Positions 48,982 through 57,895 of a stretch of DNA of 64,000 nt are shown piece by piece; within the stretch, counting starts at the first letter, position 1, and each line of letters opens with the position of its first letter. Position numbers and translations under genes: made by a program. Where the stretch lies: the NCBI GenBank assembly GCA_019239915.1, contig JAFAZF010000058.1, forward strand, positions 124,001 to 188,000. The letters are read 5' to 3'. Under the pieces are notes generated by a model. The model was given only the letters and a program-made list of their open reading frames with translations, was not told the origin of the DNA and did no database searches. The stretch comes from Sphingomonadaceae bacterium (GTDB lineage: Bacteria; Pseudomonadota; Alphaproteobacteria; Sphingomonadales; Sphingomonadaceae).

Positions 48982-50964
48982 ATGACGGTCATGCTGGGCG
49001 ACATCAGCGGCTTGGCGCTCGCCACGGTGCTGATGGCGCTCGCCGGCCTGCTGCCCGGCTTCGCGCTCGTCGGTCTCGCCGAACGCGGCGGCTTCGATGC
49101 CGGCGGGGGCTGGCCGCGATGCGGTTGGGCCCTTCTGCTCGCGATCACGCTGCTGCCGTGCCTGGACGCGCTCGGCATCCGCTTCTGCGGGGTCGCATCG
49201 ACGGCGATCGCCCACCTCGTGATGGCGGCCTTCGGAGCGGCCGGTGCAGTGCGCGTCGCGCGCGACCTGCGCCCACCGTCGCGATCCGTGACGGCGATGG
49301 CGGCGCTGTGGTGGCTGCTGGTCGCCCTCGATTATGTCGACGTCGACTGGAACGGCGGCCTCCATCAAAGCCTGCTGATCATCGACCTCGTCAAGCATGC
49401 CGCGGTCATCGAATCGATCCAGCAAGTGGGTTTGCCGTTGCGCGATCCCTTCTTCGCGCGCGCCGAGGCAGCGGGTTATTATTACTTCTACTATCTCGCG
49501 CCGGCGCTTGTCCGCTGGCTGGGGCACGGCCTCGTCGACAGTCGCATGGCGTTCGCCGGCTCCGTGTTCTGGACCGGCCTCGCGGTGCCGGCACTGCTGT
49601 GGCGCATCGCGGTCGACGGCGGCATCGTGCCCCCTGCCCGCGCCCAGCGAAGCTTCGTCATCCTCGCGGGCCTGTGCTTCCTCGCGGGCTGCGACCTGCC
49701 CCTCTCCCTGCTCGGTGACGTGCTCAGCGGGCGCTGGGAGCCGCAGGTCGAATGGTGGAGCGAGGAGATCCGCTTCGCGCTCGGTACCGCGCTCTGGGTG
49801 CCGCACCACATGTCCGCGCTGATCGCCGTCTGGGTGGGAGCACTGCTCGTCGAACGAGGCCGCCGCGCGTCGGACGCCACCGCGATGCACGTCGCCGCGA
49901 GCGGCCTCGCCTTCGCGAGCGCGTTCGGCATGTCGGTGTGGATCGCAGTGGCGGCGGCGCCGGTGCTGGCGCTGTGGCAGCTACTGCTCGTCCGCCGCTG
50001 CGGCGTGAAGCCGCTGGTTCTCGCGCTGATATCCGCCGCGATCGCGCTCGTGCTGGTGTTGCCGCAGTTCCACGATCTCGCCGCCGGACGTGCGGGTCAG
50101 GCCTTTCCGCTTGCGATCTCGATCCGCCCGTTCCGCGCGATCACGCCGGGTCACGATGCCTCGACCTGGCTGCTGCTGCTGGCGCTGTTGCCGCTCTCCT
50201 ATCTGATCGGCTTCGGCGCTTTCGCTTATGGCGCGCTGCGCTACCTCGCCAGGCGGCCATGGCGCGAGGCGCCGCTCGAGCCGATCGCGCTGCTGCTGTT
50301 CGTCGCCGCGGTGATCGGGCTCCTCGAGTCAGGGTTCGTGCGATCGACGGTGATCAACAATGATTTCGGCTGGCGATCGCTCTGGTTCGCGCAGCTGCCG
50401 GCGATGATCTGGACGTGGGCTTTGATAGACAGCCTCGCGACGCTTCCCGTGATGCTGGTCCTGCTCATCGGGATGGGAATCTTGGGGAATGTCTGGGACG
50501 TGCTCGGCGCGCGCCTCGTCCGCCCGCCCGCCTTTCACACACGATGGGATTATCTCAACGCGACGCCGCAGATCGACCTCGCCGAGCGCCGCGCCTATCG
50601 CTGGGCGAATGCGCATGTGCGCGCCGACGCCATTCTCCAATCTAATCCCAACGCGGACCGGCGGGTCTTCGATTTCGGTCTCTATGGCCGGAACCGAACC
50701 GGCGTCGCGGATCGGCAGGCGCGTCTGTTCGGCGCTTCGCAGCCCGAGGTGCTGGCCCGCATCGATCGGCTGCAGCCGATCTTCCAGGCACCGCTCGATG
50801 CTTCGGTGATCGCCGCGACGGCGCGCCGTGACGGGATCGACGGGCTCCTGTTCACTGCGCGCGATCCGGTGTGGCAGCGGCAGGGCGGTCCGCCACCGGG
50901 CCTCGCATGCGCCTATCGCGAGCCGCAGGTCTGCCTCGCGATGATCGATCGGGTGCCGCGATGA
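48982..50964 (+). CDS. Large polytopic membrane protein, GT-C/DUF2298-like
   Basis: A 660-residue protein with a dozen or more membrane helices, followed by a soluble C-terminal domain (about 510-660). The loop DPFFARAEAAGYYYFYYLAP resembles the acceptor-side loop of DUF2298 and other GT-C-fold glycosyltransferases. Its role would be transfer of sugars from lipid carriers at the periplasmic face. The gene overlaps the following membrane protein gene (ATGA), so both form an operon. The exact activity is unknown. Confidence 0.65.
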   Translation: MTVMLGDISGLALATVLMALAGLLPGFALVGLAERGGFDAGGGWPRCGWALLLAITLLPCLDALGIRFCGVASTAIAHLVMAAFGAAGAVRVARDLRPPSRSVTAMAALWWLLVALDYVDVDWNGGLHQSLLIIDLVKHAAVIESIQQVGLPLRDPFFARAEAAGYYYFYYLAPALVRWLGHGLVDSRMAFAGSVFWTGLAVPALLWRIAVDGGIVPPARAQRSFVILAGLCFLAGCDLPLSLLGDVLSGRWEPQVEWWSEEIRFALGTALWVPHHMSALIAVWVGALLVERGRRASDATAMHVAASGLAFASAFGMSVWIAVAAAPVLALWQLLLVRRCGVKPLVLALISAAIALVLVLPQFHDLAAGRAGQAFPLAISIRPFRAITPGHDASTWLLLLALLPLSYLIGFGAFAYGALRYLARRPWREAPLEPIALLLFVAAVIGLLESGFVRSTVINNDFGWRSLWFAQLPAMIWTWALIDSLATLPVMLVLLIGMGILGNVWDVLGARLVRPPAFHTRWDYLNATPQIDLAERRAYRWANAHVRADAILQSNPNADRRVFDFGLYGRNRTGVADRQARLFGASQPEVLARIDRLQPIFQAPLDASVIAATARRDGIDGLLFTARDPVWQRQGGPPPGLACAYREPQVCLAMIDRVPR

Positions 50965-51650
50965 GGCGCCTCGCCGCGATGCTCGCCGTCATCGGCATGA
51001 GCATCGTTGCCGGTTTCGCGCTCTATGTCGGGCTGCTGCATTCGCCGCTGCTGCGATCGAACCCGATCCTCTTCTATCGCGGCCTGCTGCTCGGCGGGGC
51101 GGATGCGGTGGTCCTCGCGCTTCTGCTCGCCCTATCGCTGCCGCGGCTGAAGCTGTGGGATCCGGCCATCCTCATCGCGGCGGTGATGGCGTCGCTGAGC
51201 GTCAACCTCACCTTCCTCATCGTGATCCCGGTGACGATCGATCGGTCGGTGAGCGTGTTCCTGCTGAGCCGCATCGAGGCCGCACCGCCGCAGGCGCCGC
51301 TTGATGCGCAGGGGCTCCGCGCGACATTCGTCCGCGATTATGTGATCGGCATGGCGCAGATCGATCGCCGCATCGACGAGCAGACCCGCTCGGGCAACCT
51401 CGTCGTCGATCACGGCCGGCTGCGGCTTACGCCGCAGGGCGAACGGTTCATGCGGCTGTCACGCACGCTCGCGCGCCTGTTCGGCACCGATCCGCGCTTC
51501 GTCGGCGGCGACCGTGGCATGACGGTGCAGCAGGTGAAGGGAAGCGAACCCCCAAGCGCAGCCCGCAAGGCACAGCGCCATCAAATCAAAGAGGGCTCGC
51601 CAGGCGCCGCTAGGCTGGAGCGGGTGAAGGGAATCGAACCCTCGTCGTAA
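50961..51650 (+). CDS. Membrane protein of unknown function, 3' end overlaps tRNA-Gly
   Basis: A 229-residue protein with four hydrophobic segments in the first 110 residues and a soluble, winged-helix-like part (SGNLVVDHGRLRLTPQGERF). The last 35 residues (EPPSAARKAQRHQIKEGSPG region) are translated across a tRNA-like fragment and the antisense of tRNA-Gly, so the natural stop was probably lost and the frame extended. It overlaps the GT-C-like gene by 4 bases and is likely its partner. Confidence 0.65.
   Translation: MRRLAAMLAVIGMSIVAGFALYVGLLHSPLLRSNPILFYRGLLLGGADAVVLALLLALSLPRLKLWDPAILIAAVMASLSVNLTFLIVIPVTIDRSVSVFLLSRIEAAPPQAPLDAQGLRATFVRDYVIGMAQIDRRIDEQTRSGNLVVDHGRLRLTPQGERFMRLSRTLARLFGTDPRFVGGDRGMTVQQVKGSEPPSAARKAQRHQIKEGSPGAARLERVKGIEPSS
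51526..51552 (-). other. tRNA-Gly 3'-end-like fragment
   Basis: On the minus strand this stretch repeats the acceptor end and T-arm of the tRNA-Gly at 51616-51689, with about 23 of 27 bases identical. No 5' half is present. It looks like a partial duplication or an old attachment-site scar. Confidence 0.55.
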
Positions 51651-51689
51651 GCTTGGAAGGCTTCTGCTCTACCATTGAGCTACACCCGC
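51616..51689 (-). tRNA. tRNA-Gly (TCC)
   Basis: A 74-nt tRNA with encoded CCA. The acceptor pairs GCGGGTG with CACCCGC, the D-arm is AGCTCAATGGTAGAGC, the anticodon loop CTTCCAA carries TCC, and the T-arm is GGGTTCGATTCCC. Part of its antisense is read as the end of the upstream plus-strand gene. Confidence 0.94.
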
Positions 51690-51756
51690 GCCGGCGCCAT
51701 CGCGTTTCCGGCACTTCCGGCGCGGCGTCAACGCTTTTGCGACGCCGGTCTCGCGG

Positions 51757-52128
51757 TCAGCGATCGCAGCGGCGATAGGGATGCAGTGGCGCCCGCGCCG
51801 CTGGATGCGCAACCGCCTTTTTCGCAACGGGCTTGGCGATGGCCGGCTTGACCGCCACCGGCTTCCTCGCAGCCGCTTTCGTCACGGGTTCCTTCGCGGC
51901 CGGACCGCCGGACGCTCCGGGCTCATGGCCGTGCTTGGCGATATAGGCTTTCCGCCATTCGCTCACATAGGGCTTCGCCTTCGCTTCCGTCGCGGGCTTC
52001 GCGACATCCGGCTGGTGCGGCACGTGCGAGGGATTGCTCGGCGGAGGCCCGGCCGCGGGTTCGGGAGCCGCGAGCGCGGCGCCGGCGAAAAACGAAAGCG
52101 CCAGCGCGCCGAAAGCAGCTCGAACCAT
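51757..52128 (-). CDS. Exported Lys/Ala/Pro-rich protein (123 residues)
   Basis: A signal peptide (MVRAAFGALALSFFAGAALA) precedes a Pro-rich stretch (PEPAAGPPPSNPSHVPHQPD), a short ordered part (PYVSEWRKAYIAKHGHEPGA) and a Lys/Ala/Val-rich repeat-like tail (VKPAIAKPVAKKAVAHPAAR). Probably periplasmic and partly disordered, perhaps binding anionic envelope polymers. The start at 52128 is the one before the signal; the longer frame lacks it. Confidence 0.65.
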   Translation of the reverse strand: MVRAAFGALALSFFAGAALAAPEPAAGPPPSNPSHVPHQPDVAKPATEAKAKPYVSEWRKAYIAKHGHEPGASGGPAAKEPVTKAAARKPVAVKPAIAKPVAKKAVAHPAARAPLHPYRRCDR

Positions 52129-52318
52129 AGCGGACGATCTCCCAACCAGTGCAATACGCTGCCAGAGCGGCAGAAGCTTGTCGATGCAAAAGGATTTCGG
52201 GAGAATTCCGCGCGCAGGCTCGCACGCGGCGCGCGAACCGGTTGCGCGAACGCCGGGCTGCGGTCGATCGGGGCTCCCGCATTGCGATGCGGCTTGCAGG
52301 CGACCATAGCCCCTCGCC

Positions 52319-53377
52319 ATGTCCTTGTTCACGCGTCCCGCCCTGCCCCGTCCCGCGCCGCGCGCGTTCGCGCGCTGGCTGCTCGTCGTCGCAGCGCTGG
52401 TGCTGCTGATCGTGGCCGTCGGCGGGATCACGCGGCTGACCGAATCCGGTCTGTCGATCACGCAGTGGAAGCCCATCCGCGGCATCGTCCCGCCGTTGAA
52501 CGATGCGCAGTGGCAGGAGGAGTTCGCCGGCTACCGGCGCATCCCGCAATATGCCGCCTTCAACGCCGGCATGACGCTCGGCGGCTTCAAGCACATCTAT
52601 TTCTGGGAGTATCTCCATCGGCTGCTGGCGCGCGCGATCGGAACGGTGCTGGCCCTGGTGCTGCTTGTCTTCTGGTGGCGGCGTGCGATCCCCAAGGGCT
52701 ATGGCCGGCGGACGGTCGCGATCCTGCTGCTCGGCGCGCTACAGGGCGTGGTCGGCTGGTGGATGGTTGCCTCCGGGCTCGAATATCGCACCGAGGTCAG
52801 CCCCTATCGGCTCGCCATCCACCTGCTCACCGCGCTGCTGATCTACGGCGTGCTGATCTGGACGGCGCTCGATCTGTTCGCGCTCGCCCGCCGTCCTTCG
52901 GCGCAGCGGGCGCGGCTGACGGGGTTAGGGACGGTCGCGATCGCGACCCTCGTGATCCAGATCATGCTCGGTGCCTTCACCGCCGGGCTGCGCGCCGGTT
53001 ACGCCTTCGCAAGCTGGCCGCTGATGGGCGATCGGCTGTTCCCCGCGGGTGGCTGGAACAGCGCCACGAACGCGCTCACCAACCTCACCGCCAACCCGGT
53101 CGTCGTCCAATTCGTCCATCGCTGGTGGGCGTGGATCGCGGCCGGCGCGGTACTGCTGCTCGCACGCCGCGCCCGACGGAGCGGCCGTGGCCCGACGCAC
53201 GCCGTCGCGACCGCAGTGGTGCTGCAGATCCTGCTCGGCATCGCGACGCTGATGAGCGGCGTGAAGATCGAGATCGCCGTCGCGCATCAGGCGATGGCGG
53301 CGCTGCTGCTCGCCGCGACGATATGGGCCGCGCACGCCGTCGGCGGCGAGCGAGCGGCGGGACGCGTCGCGGCATGA
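52319..53377 (+). CDS. ctaA: Heme A synthase (COX15/CtaA type)
   Basis: A 352-residue eight-helix membrane enzyme oxidising heme O to heme A for cytochrome aa3 oxidase. Landmarks: VGGITRLTESGLSITQWKPI, FKHIYFWEYLHRLLARAIGT (heme-ligand His), GWWMVASGLEYRTEVSPYRL with the conserved His in AIHLLTALL, and VQFVHRWWAWI and VAHQAMAALL later. This is the alphaproteobacterial COX15 form. It overlaps cutA by 4 bases. Confidence 0.94.
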   Translation: MSLFTRPALPRPAPRAFARWLLVVAALVLLIVAVGGITRLTESGLSITQWKPIRGIVPPLNDAQWQEEFAGYRRIPQYAAFNAGMTLGGFKHIYFWEYLHRLLARAIGTVLALVLLVFWWRRAIPKGYGRRTVAILLLGALQGVVGWWMVASGLEYRTEVSPYRLAIHLLTALLIYGVLIWTALDLFALARRPSAQRARLTGLGTVAIATLVIQIMLGAFTAGLRAGYAFASWPLMGDRLFPAGGWNSATNALTNLTANPVVVQFVHRWWAWIAAGAVLLLARRARRSGRGPTHAVATAVVLQILLGIATLMSGVKIEIAVAHQAMAALLLAATIWAAHAVGGERAAGRVAA

Positions 53378-53688
53378 GCGCCATCGCCACCGTCTACGCC
53401 GTGTTCGGATCGCAGGCGGAGGCCGAAAGCATCGGACGCGCGATGGTCAAGCGTGGACTCGCCGCCTGCGTCAACATCCTTGGTGGCTGCCGCTCGATCT
53501 ATCGCTGGCAGGGCGCGATCGAGGAAGCGGACGAGGTCCCCGCGCTCTTCAAGACGACGGCCGAGGGCGCGGCAGCGCTGATCGCCGCGATCGCGGAGGC
53601 GCACAGCTACGGCGTCCCGGCAGTCGTCGCATGGCCGATCGCGCACGCGCATCCGGCCTACGCGGAGTGGGTGAAACAATCCTCCTGA
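53374..53688 (+). CDS. cutA: CutA-type divalent cation tolerance protein
   Basis: A 104-residue trimeric CutA protein. Marks: AIATVYAVFGSQAEAESIGR, GLAACVNILGGCRSIYRWQG, DEVPALFKTT and the HSYGVPAVVAWPIAHAHPAY end. The role is metal tolerance or signalling, not firmly known. It starts in an ATGA overlap with ctaA, so the two are co-translated; both relate loosely to copper/haem handling. Confidence 0.93.
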   Translation: MSAIATVYAVFGSQAEAESIGRAMVKRGLAACVNILGGCRSIYRWQGAIEEADEVPALFKTTAEGAAALIAAIAEAHSYGVPAVVAWPIAHAHPAYAEWVKQSS

Positions 53689-53990
53689 ACTCTCTCCGGT
53701 CGGTTCACCGCATCGAGCCCGTCGAAATGCGCCCGTCGATGAACCCCCATCAATGACGCCGCGACGGAGCGGCAGGTCGGATCCTCGTCCTGACGTCCCT
53801 GAACCATGTGGATAGGTTCACCTGCCACTCGACAAGCTCAACCCTCCCCCCGCCGGAACGCTAAAGGTATGGGAATACCTCACGCGAAACCGGCGCTTTT
53901 GCTTGACTTCTCCGCCCTCCCCCGCCATTTGCCCGCTCACACCGCGCCGCCCGCCGAGGCGGCGTTATTCATTTCAGGAGTCTCGGGGCC
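53689..53990. other. Leader region of rplM-rpsI, with hairpins
   Basis: No gene. It includes an inverted repeat around GGTTCACCGCATCGAGCCCG ... GATGAACC (53703-53742), which may end the cutA transcript. A TTGACT -35-like element lies at about 53902, and a GC-rich dyad (CGCCGCC/GGCGGCG) lies shortly before the rplM ribosome site. Promoter positions are tentative. Confidence 0.4.
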
Positions 53991-54470
53991 ATGAAGGCGC
54001 TGATGAAGACGACCAAGCCGGCCACGCCGTCGACGGTCGAGAAGAAATGGCATCTCATCGATGCCGACGGCCTCGTGGTGGGGCGCGTGGCGTCGATCAT
54101 CGCCAACATCCTGCGCGGCAAGCACAAGCCGAGCTTCACCCCGCATATCGACTGCGGCGACAACGTCATCGTCATCAATGCCGAGAAGGTCCGCTTCACC
54201 GGCAAGAAGGCGACGCAGAAGGTCTATTATCGCCACACCGGCTATGCCGGCGGCATCAAGGAAGTGCGCGCCGACAAGCTGCTCGACGGCCGCTTTCCCG
54301 AGCGCGTGCTCGAAAAGGCGGTGGAACGCATGATCCCGCGCGGGCCGCTGGGCCGCCAGCAGATGCGCAACCTGCGCGTCTTCAAGGGCCCGGAGCATGT
54401 CCACGCCGCGCAGAACCCCGAAGTGCTCGATGTCGCGGCCATGAACCGCAAGAACAAGGTGGGCGCCTGA
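53991..54470 (+). CDS. rplM: 50S ribosomal protein L13
   Basis: A 159-residue L13 with the usual start [20 protein letters not shown] after three extra residues, [38 protein letters not shown] and [20 protein letters not shown]. It is the first gene of the L13-S9 operon; its stop overlaps the rpsI start (TGATG). Slightly longer at the N-terminus than E. coli L13 (142), as in other alphaproteobacteria. Confidence 0.97.
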   Translation: MKALMKTTKPATPSTVEKKWHLIDADGLVVGRVASIIANILRGKHKPSFTPHIDCGDNVIVINAEKVRFTGKKATQKVYYRHTGYAGGIKEVRADKLLDGRFPERVLEKAVERMIPRGPLGRQQMRNLRVFKGPEHVHAAQNPEVLDVAAMNRKNKVGA

Positions 54471-55018
54471 TGTCCGACAACCGCCAATCCCTTTCCGATC
54501 TCGCTTCGCTCACCGGCCAGGCCGCTACGCAGCCGCAGGCGGCAGCTGCCGCCGAGGGTGCGGCGCCCGCTCCCGCCGCACCGCTCTCGGCCGAAGCGGC
54601 GCCCGTGCTGCGCGAGCGCCAGGTCGACGCGCAGGGTCGCGCCTATGCGACCGGCCGCCGCAAGGATGCCGTCGCGCGCGTATGGATCAAGCCCGGCAGC
54701 GGCAAGATCACCGTCAACGGCCGCGATCAGGAGGTCTATTTCGCGCGACCGACGCTGCGCCTGGTCATCAACCAGCCGTTCGGCGTCGCCGACCGCGAGG
54801 GCCAGTATGACGTCGTCGCCACCGTTTCCGGCGGCGGCCTCTCCGGCCAGGCCGGCGCGGTGAAGCACGGCATCGCGCAGGCGCTCACCCGCTTCGAGCC
54901 GGTGCTGCGCAGCCCGGTGAAGGCGGCCGGCTTCCTCACCCGCGACAGCCGCGCGGTCGAGCGTAAGAAGTACGGCAAGGCCAAGGCGCGCCGCAGCTTC
55001 CAGTTCTCGAAGCGCTGA
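54470..55018 (+). CDS. rpsI: 30S ribosomal protein S9
   Basis: A 182-residue S9. The conserved body starts at [20 protein letters not shown], with [19 protein letters not shown] and the C-terminal [17 protein letters not shown] that reaches the P site tRNA. An N-terminal extension of about 50 residues, rich in Ala/Gln/Glu, is typical of alphaproteobacterial S9. Coupled to rplM. Confidence 0.97.
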   Translation: MSDNRQSLSDLASLTGQAATQPQAAAAAEGAAPAPAAPLSAEAAPVLRERQVDAQGRAYATGRRKDAVARVWIKPGSGKITVNGRDQEVYFARPTLRLVINQPFGVADREGQYDVVATVSGGGLSGQAGAVKHGIAQALTRFEPVLRSPVKAAGFLTRDSRAVERKKYGKAKARRSFQFSKR

Positions 55019-55039
55019 TCGCTCCCCGCGCACGCTTCG

Positions 55040-55075
55040 AAGGGCGTCGTCCGCGAGGACGGCGCCCTTTTCGTT
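55040..55075 (+). terminator. Rho-independent terminator after rpsI
   Basis: AGGGCGTCGTCC and GGACGGCGCCCT pair around GCGA with one mismatch, followed by TTTTCGTT. 22 bases after the S9 stop. Confidence 0.75.
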
Positions 55076-55148
55076 GCGCGATGCGTCCGCTCGCCTCGCG
55101 CATGTTTGACTGATAGGTTCGGTCACCGCGACTTTCGGGAGTCGTCGC

Positions 55149-55880
55149 ATGACCAAGCCTGTCTTCGCCGCCTACGCCATCGCCGCCTATGCCGTCTTCC
55201 TGGCGACCTTCCTTTACTTGGTCGCGTTCGTCGCTGGATGGCCGATCGTCCCGCACACGGTCGATCACGGGCCGGCCGCACCGCTGGCTGGAGCGCTGGC
55301 GATCGACGCGGCGCTGATCGCGCTGTTCGGCGTGCAGCACAGCATCATGGCGCGCCAGGGCTTCAAGCGAGGCTGGGCGCGGATCGTGCCCGCGCCGATC
55401 GAACGCAGCACCTACATGCTCTTCGCCTGCGCCGCGCTGATCCTGATGTTCCTGTTGTGGCGGCCCATCTCCACGCCGATCTGGCATGTCGAAGCGCGCT
55501 GGGCGACCGTTCTAATCTGGGCGCTTTTCGCGGCGGGCTGGCTGATCGTGCTGCTCAGCACGTTCCTGATCAACCACTTCGAACTGTTCGGGCTGCAGCA
55601 GGTCTATCATCATTGGCGCGGCGTCGCCGCGGCCGCGCCGAAGCTGCGCCAGCCGCTATTCTATAGGCTCGTACGCCATCCGCTCTATTCCGGCTTCTTC
55701 CTCGCCTTCTGGGCGACGCCGGCGATGACGGGCGGGCACCTCCTGCTCGCGTTGGGCCTGTCGGCCTATATGCTGATCGCCATCCGCTACGAGGAACGCG
55801 ATCTCGTCCGCCTGTTCGGCACCGACTATGAGGATTATCGCCGCCGCGTCGGCATGCTGACGCCCCGCCGCGCGCGGTAA
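55149..55880 (+). CDS. Methanethiol S-methyltransferase-like membrane protein (MddA-type)
   Basis: A 243-residue membrane protein of the isoprenylcysteine-methyltransferase-like superfamily. Segments such as GVQHSIMARQGFKRGWARIV, PAPIERSTYMLFACAALILM, LFYRLVRHPLYSGFFLAFWA and IRYEERDLVRLFGTDYEDYR match MddA-type enzymes, which methylate methanethiol to dimethyl sulfide. NnrU-like proteins share part of this. Substrate is inferred. It stands after the rpsI terminator and has its own GGAG-type site. Confidence 0.72.
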   Translation: MTKPVFAAYAIAAYAVFLATFLYLVAFVAGWPIVPHTVDHGPAAPLAGALAIDAALIALFGVQHSIMARQGFKRGWARIVPAPIERSTYMLFACAALILMFLLWRPISTPIWHVEARWATVLIWALFAAGWLIVLLSTFLINHFELFGLQQVYHHWRGVAAAAPKLRQPLFYRLVRHPLYSGFFLAFWATPAMTGGHLLLALGLSAYMLIAIRYEERDLVRLFGTDYEDYRRRVGMLTPRRAR

Positions 55881-55926
55881 GCTGCCATCAAGCGCGATAT
55901 GAGGCCGAACGCGGTGGAGCGTTGAT

Positions 55927-56022
55927 GTGGCGAAACTCTCGATCATTGCCGGCTTTGTGCTTTGCATGGCCGCGGCAATGATCTTAGCCTTGCGCTCCAA
56001 GCCTCCGAAGCCCGACGCGTAA
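55927..56022 (+). CDS. Small single-pass membrane peptide (31 residues)
   Basis: GTG start with a GGAG site. It reads MAKLSIIAGFVLCMAAAMIL then ALRSKPPKPDA: one helix and a short basic tail. Unknown function. Confidence 0.4.
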   Translation: MAKLSIIAGFVLCMAAAMILALRSKPPKPDA

Positions 56023-56177
56023 TCGGAAACCTCCGCTGCCGGGGCGAAGGCTGTCATACCAACTTCGTCACCCCGGGGTCCCAACTGCCTTCGATCGCGC
56101 GATCGAGCGAGCCGGATGCGGAGAGCGAGGCCCCGGCTTAAGCCGGGGTGACGCCGGAGGACCGGCATTAGCCGCCG

Positions 56178-57611
56178 CTAGAGCAGCGGGCTGACCAATC
56201 GCGCGAAGTTTTCGCCGAGCCTGCGGATCGCCGGGCGCTTGCGCCAGGCGTCCAGATCGATGCGGTCGCTGTTGTCGAGATAGCCGCGCTGGAAGGCTTC
56301 GAGCCGCTCGATCTCCGGTGCATCGTAGAGCAGCAGGCTGACCTCCTCGTTGAGCTGGAACGAGCGGATGTCGACGTTGCTCGAGCCGACCACGGCGAGC
56401 CGCCCGTCGATGCTCACGCTCTTGGCGTGAAGCAGATAGTCGCGGAACGCCCAGATGCGCACGCCGCTCCGGAGCAGATCGTCGTAGAAGGAGCATTGCG
56501 CCAACCGTACGATCGGGTGGTCGACGACCTGGCTGACGACGAGATCGATCGTCACGCCGCGCAGCACCGCGGTGCGCATTGCGCCGATCAGATCCTCGTC
56601 GGGGATCAGATAGGGCGTGACCATGACGACGCGCTCGCGCGCCTCGTGGATCTGCCAGATGAGCAAAGTCTCGAAGCCTTCGAGGGGATAGTCGGCGCCG
56701 CTCGGCAGCAGCTGCACGGTGGCGTCGCCGGCAGGTGCGGGCACATCAGGCGAATCGAGCATCTCCTCGGTCTCGAGATACCAGTCGCCGAGGAAGATCG
56801 CTTCCATCTCAGCGACCGCCGGGCCTTCGACGCGTGCGACCAGCTCGCGATTGACGATGCCCTTGGCGAAATCCTTCGCGACGATGTTCTGCGACCCGGC
56901 CCAGCCGATCGTGCCGTCGATCAGGAACAGCTTGCGGTGGTTGCGCATGTCGCGGCGCGTGCGGCCGCGGAGCACGCGCAGCGGCAGCACCTCGCGCACC
57001 TCGACGCCGGCGTCGCGCAGCCGGTGGATGGTGCCGCGCCGCCAATGATGCGAGCCGACCGGATCGACGAGCACATGCACCCGCACCCCCCGCGCGACCG
57101 CACGCGCGAGCGCGGCAATGACCTCACGGCCGGTGGCGTCGTCCGCGAAGATGTAGACGAGCAGCCGGACGTGATGCTGGGCGCCGTCGATATCCTCGAT
57201 CAGCCGCGCGATGGCGCCGTCATAATCGTCGCTGAACTCGACCCGGTTGCCGCACACCGGCGGCAGCCGACCGAGCTGCTCGCCGAGCGCCTGGATCGAA
57301 GGGCATTCCGAAGTGGGCGGCGCGGCGCTCGCCAGCTTGTCACCGAGCGCGGCGTAAAAGGGCAGCAGCCCCTGCGCGCGTGCGACGCGCCACGCCGGAA
57401 ATTTCGGGCGGCCGATCGCCAGGTAGAGGATGATCCCCGGGATCGGCAGGAAAAGGATGAGCAGCAGCCAGCTTCGCGTCGCCTCCGGCGAGCGCCGCAG
57501 CGGCACGACGAACAGCATCACGATCCGGATCAGCCATTCGATGACGAGCAGCGGATAGGCGAGATCGGGCGGAAGCAGATGCTTCAGCAGCATCGCGCCG
57601 CCTTTTGCCAC
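56178..57611 (-). CDS. cls: Cardiolipin synthase
   Basis: A 477-residue phospholipase-D-superfamily enzyme joining two phosphatidylglycerols into cardiolipin. Two hydrophobic N-terminal helices anchor it (PLLVIEWLIRIVMLFVVPL and SWLLLILFLPIPGIILYLAI). Both HKD motifs are visible: RRDMRNHRKLFLIDGTIGWA and LLHAKSVSIDGRLAVVGSSN. Length fits bacterial Cls. An alternative start at 57593 (MLLKHLL) is possible. Confidence 0.94.
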   Translation of the reverse strand: MAKGGAMLLKHLLPPDLAYPLLVIEWLIRIVMLFVVPLRRSPEATRSWLLLILFLPIPGIILYLAIGRPKFPAWRVARAQGLLPFYAALGDKLASAAPPTSECPSIQALGEQLGRLPPVCGNRVEFSDDYDGAIARLIEDIDGAQHHVRLLVYIFADDATGREVIAALARAVARGVRVHVLVDPVGSHHWRRGTIHRLRDAGVEVREVLPLRVLRGRTRRDMRNHRKLFLIDGTIGWAGSQNIVAKDFAKGIVNRELVARVEGPAVAEMEAIFLGDWYLETEEMLDSPDVPAPAGDATVQLLPSGADYPLEGFETLLIWQIHEARERVVMVTPYLIPDEDLIGAMRTAVLRGVTIDLVVSQVVDHPIVRLAQCSFYDDLLRSGVRIWAFRDYLLHAKSVSIDGRLAVVGSSNVDIRSFQLNEEVSLLLYDAPEIERLEAFQRGYLDNSDRIDLDAWRKRPAIRRLGENFARLVSPLL

Positions 57612-57631
57612 GGTGGTGCGTTGGGGCGGCT

Positions 57632-57841
57632 ATGCCCTCCTCGGTGATCGCCGCCTTCGACTATGACGCACCCAGCCGCGCGCTCGCGATCCGCTTCGTC
57701 TCCGGGCGCCGTTACGTTTATCGGGACGTGCCGTCGACGGTCGCGCAGGCGCTCGCGCGCGCGCCTTCGAAGGGCAGCTATTTTAACCGGCGCATTCGCG
57801 ATCGCTTCCGGTACACGCGCGAGCGCAGCTCCCGCGATTAG
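57632..57841 (+). CDS. KTSC domain protein (69 residues)
   Basis: A small KTSC-fold protein, named for lysyl-tRNA-synthetase-associated copies. Pattern: SVIAAFDYDAPSRALAIRFV, GRRYVYRDVPSTVAQALARA and PSKGSYFNRRIRDRFRYTR. Probably nucleic-acid-binding; role unknown. Divergent from cls. Confidence 0.82.
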   Translation: MPSSVIAAFDYDAPSRALAIRFVSGRRYVYRDVPSTVAQALARAPSKGSYFNRRIRDRFRYTRERSSRD

Positions 57842-57895
57842 CCGCATGCGGCGAACCCGGCGGCGATCGTCCCAGCGGCAGTCAAGCGGCGAGAA

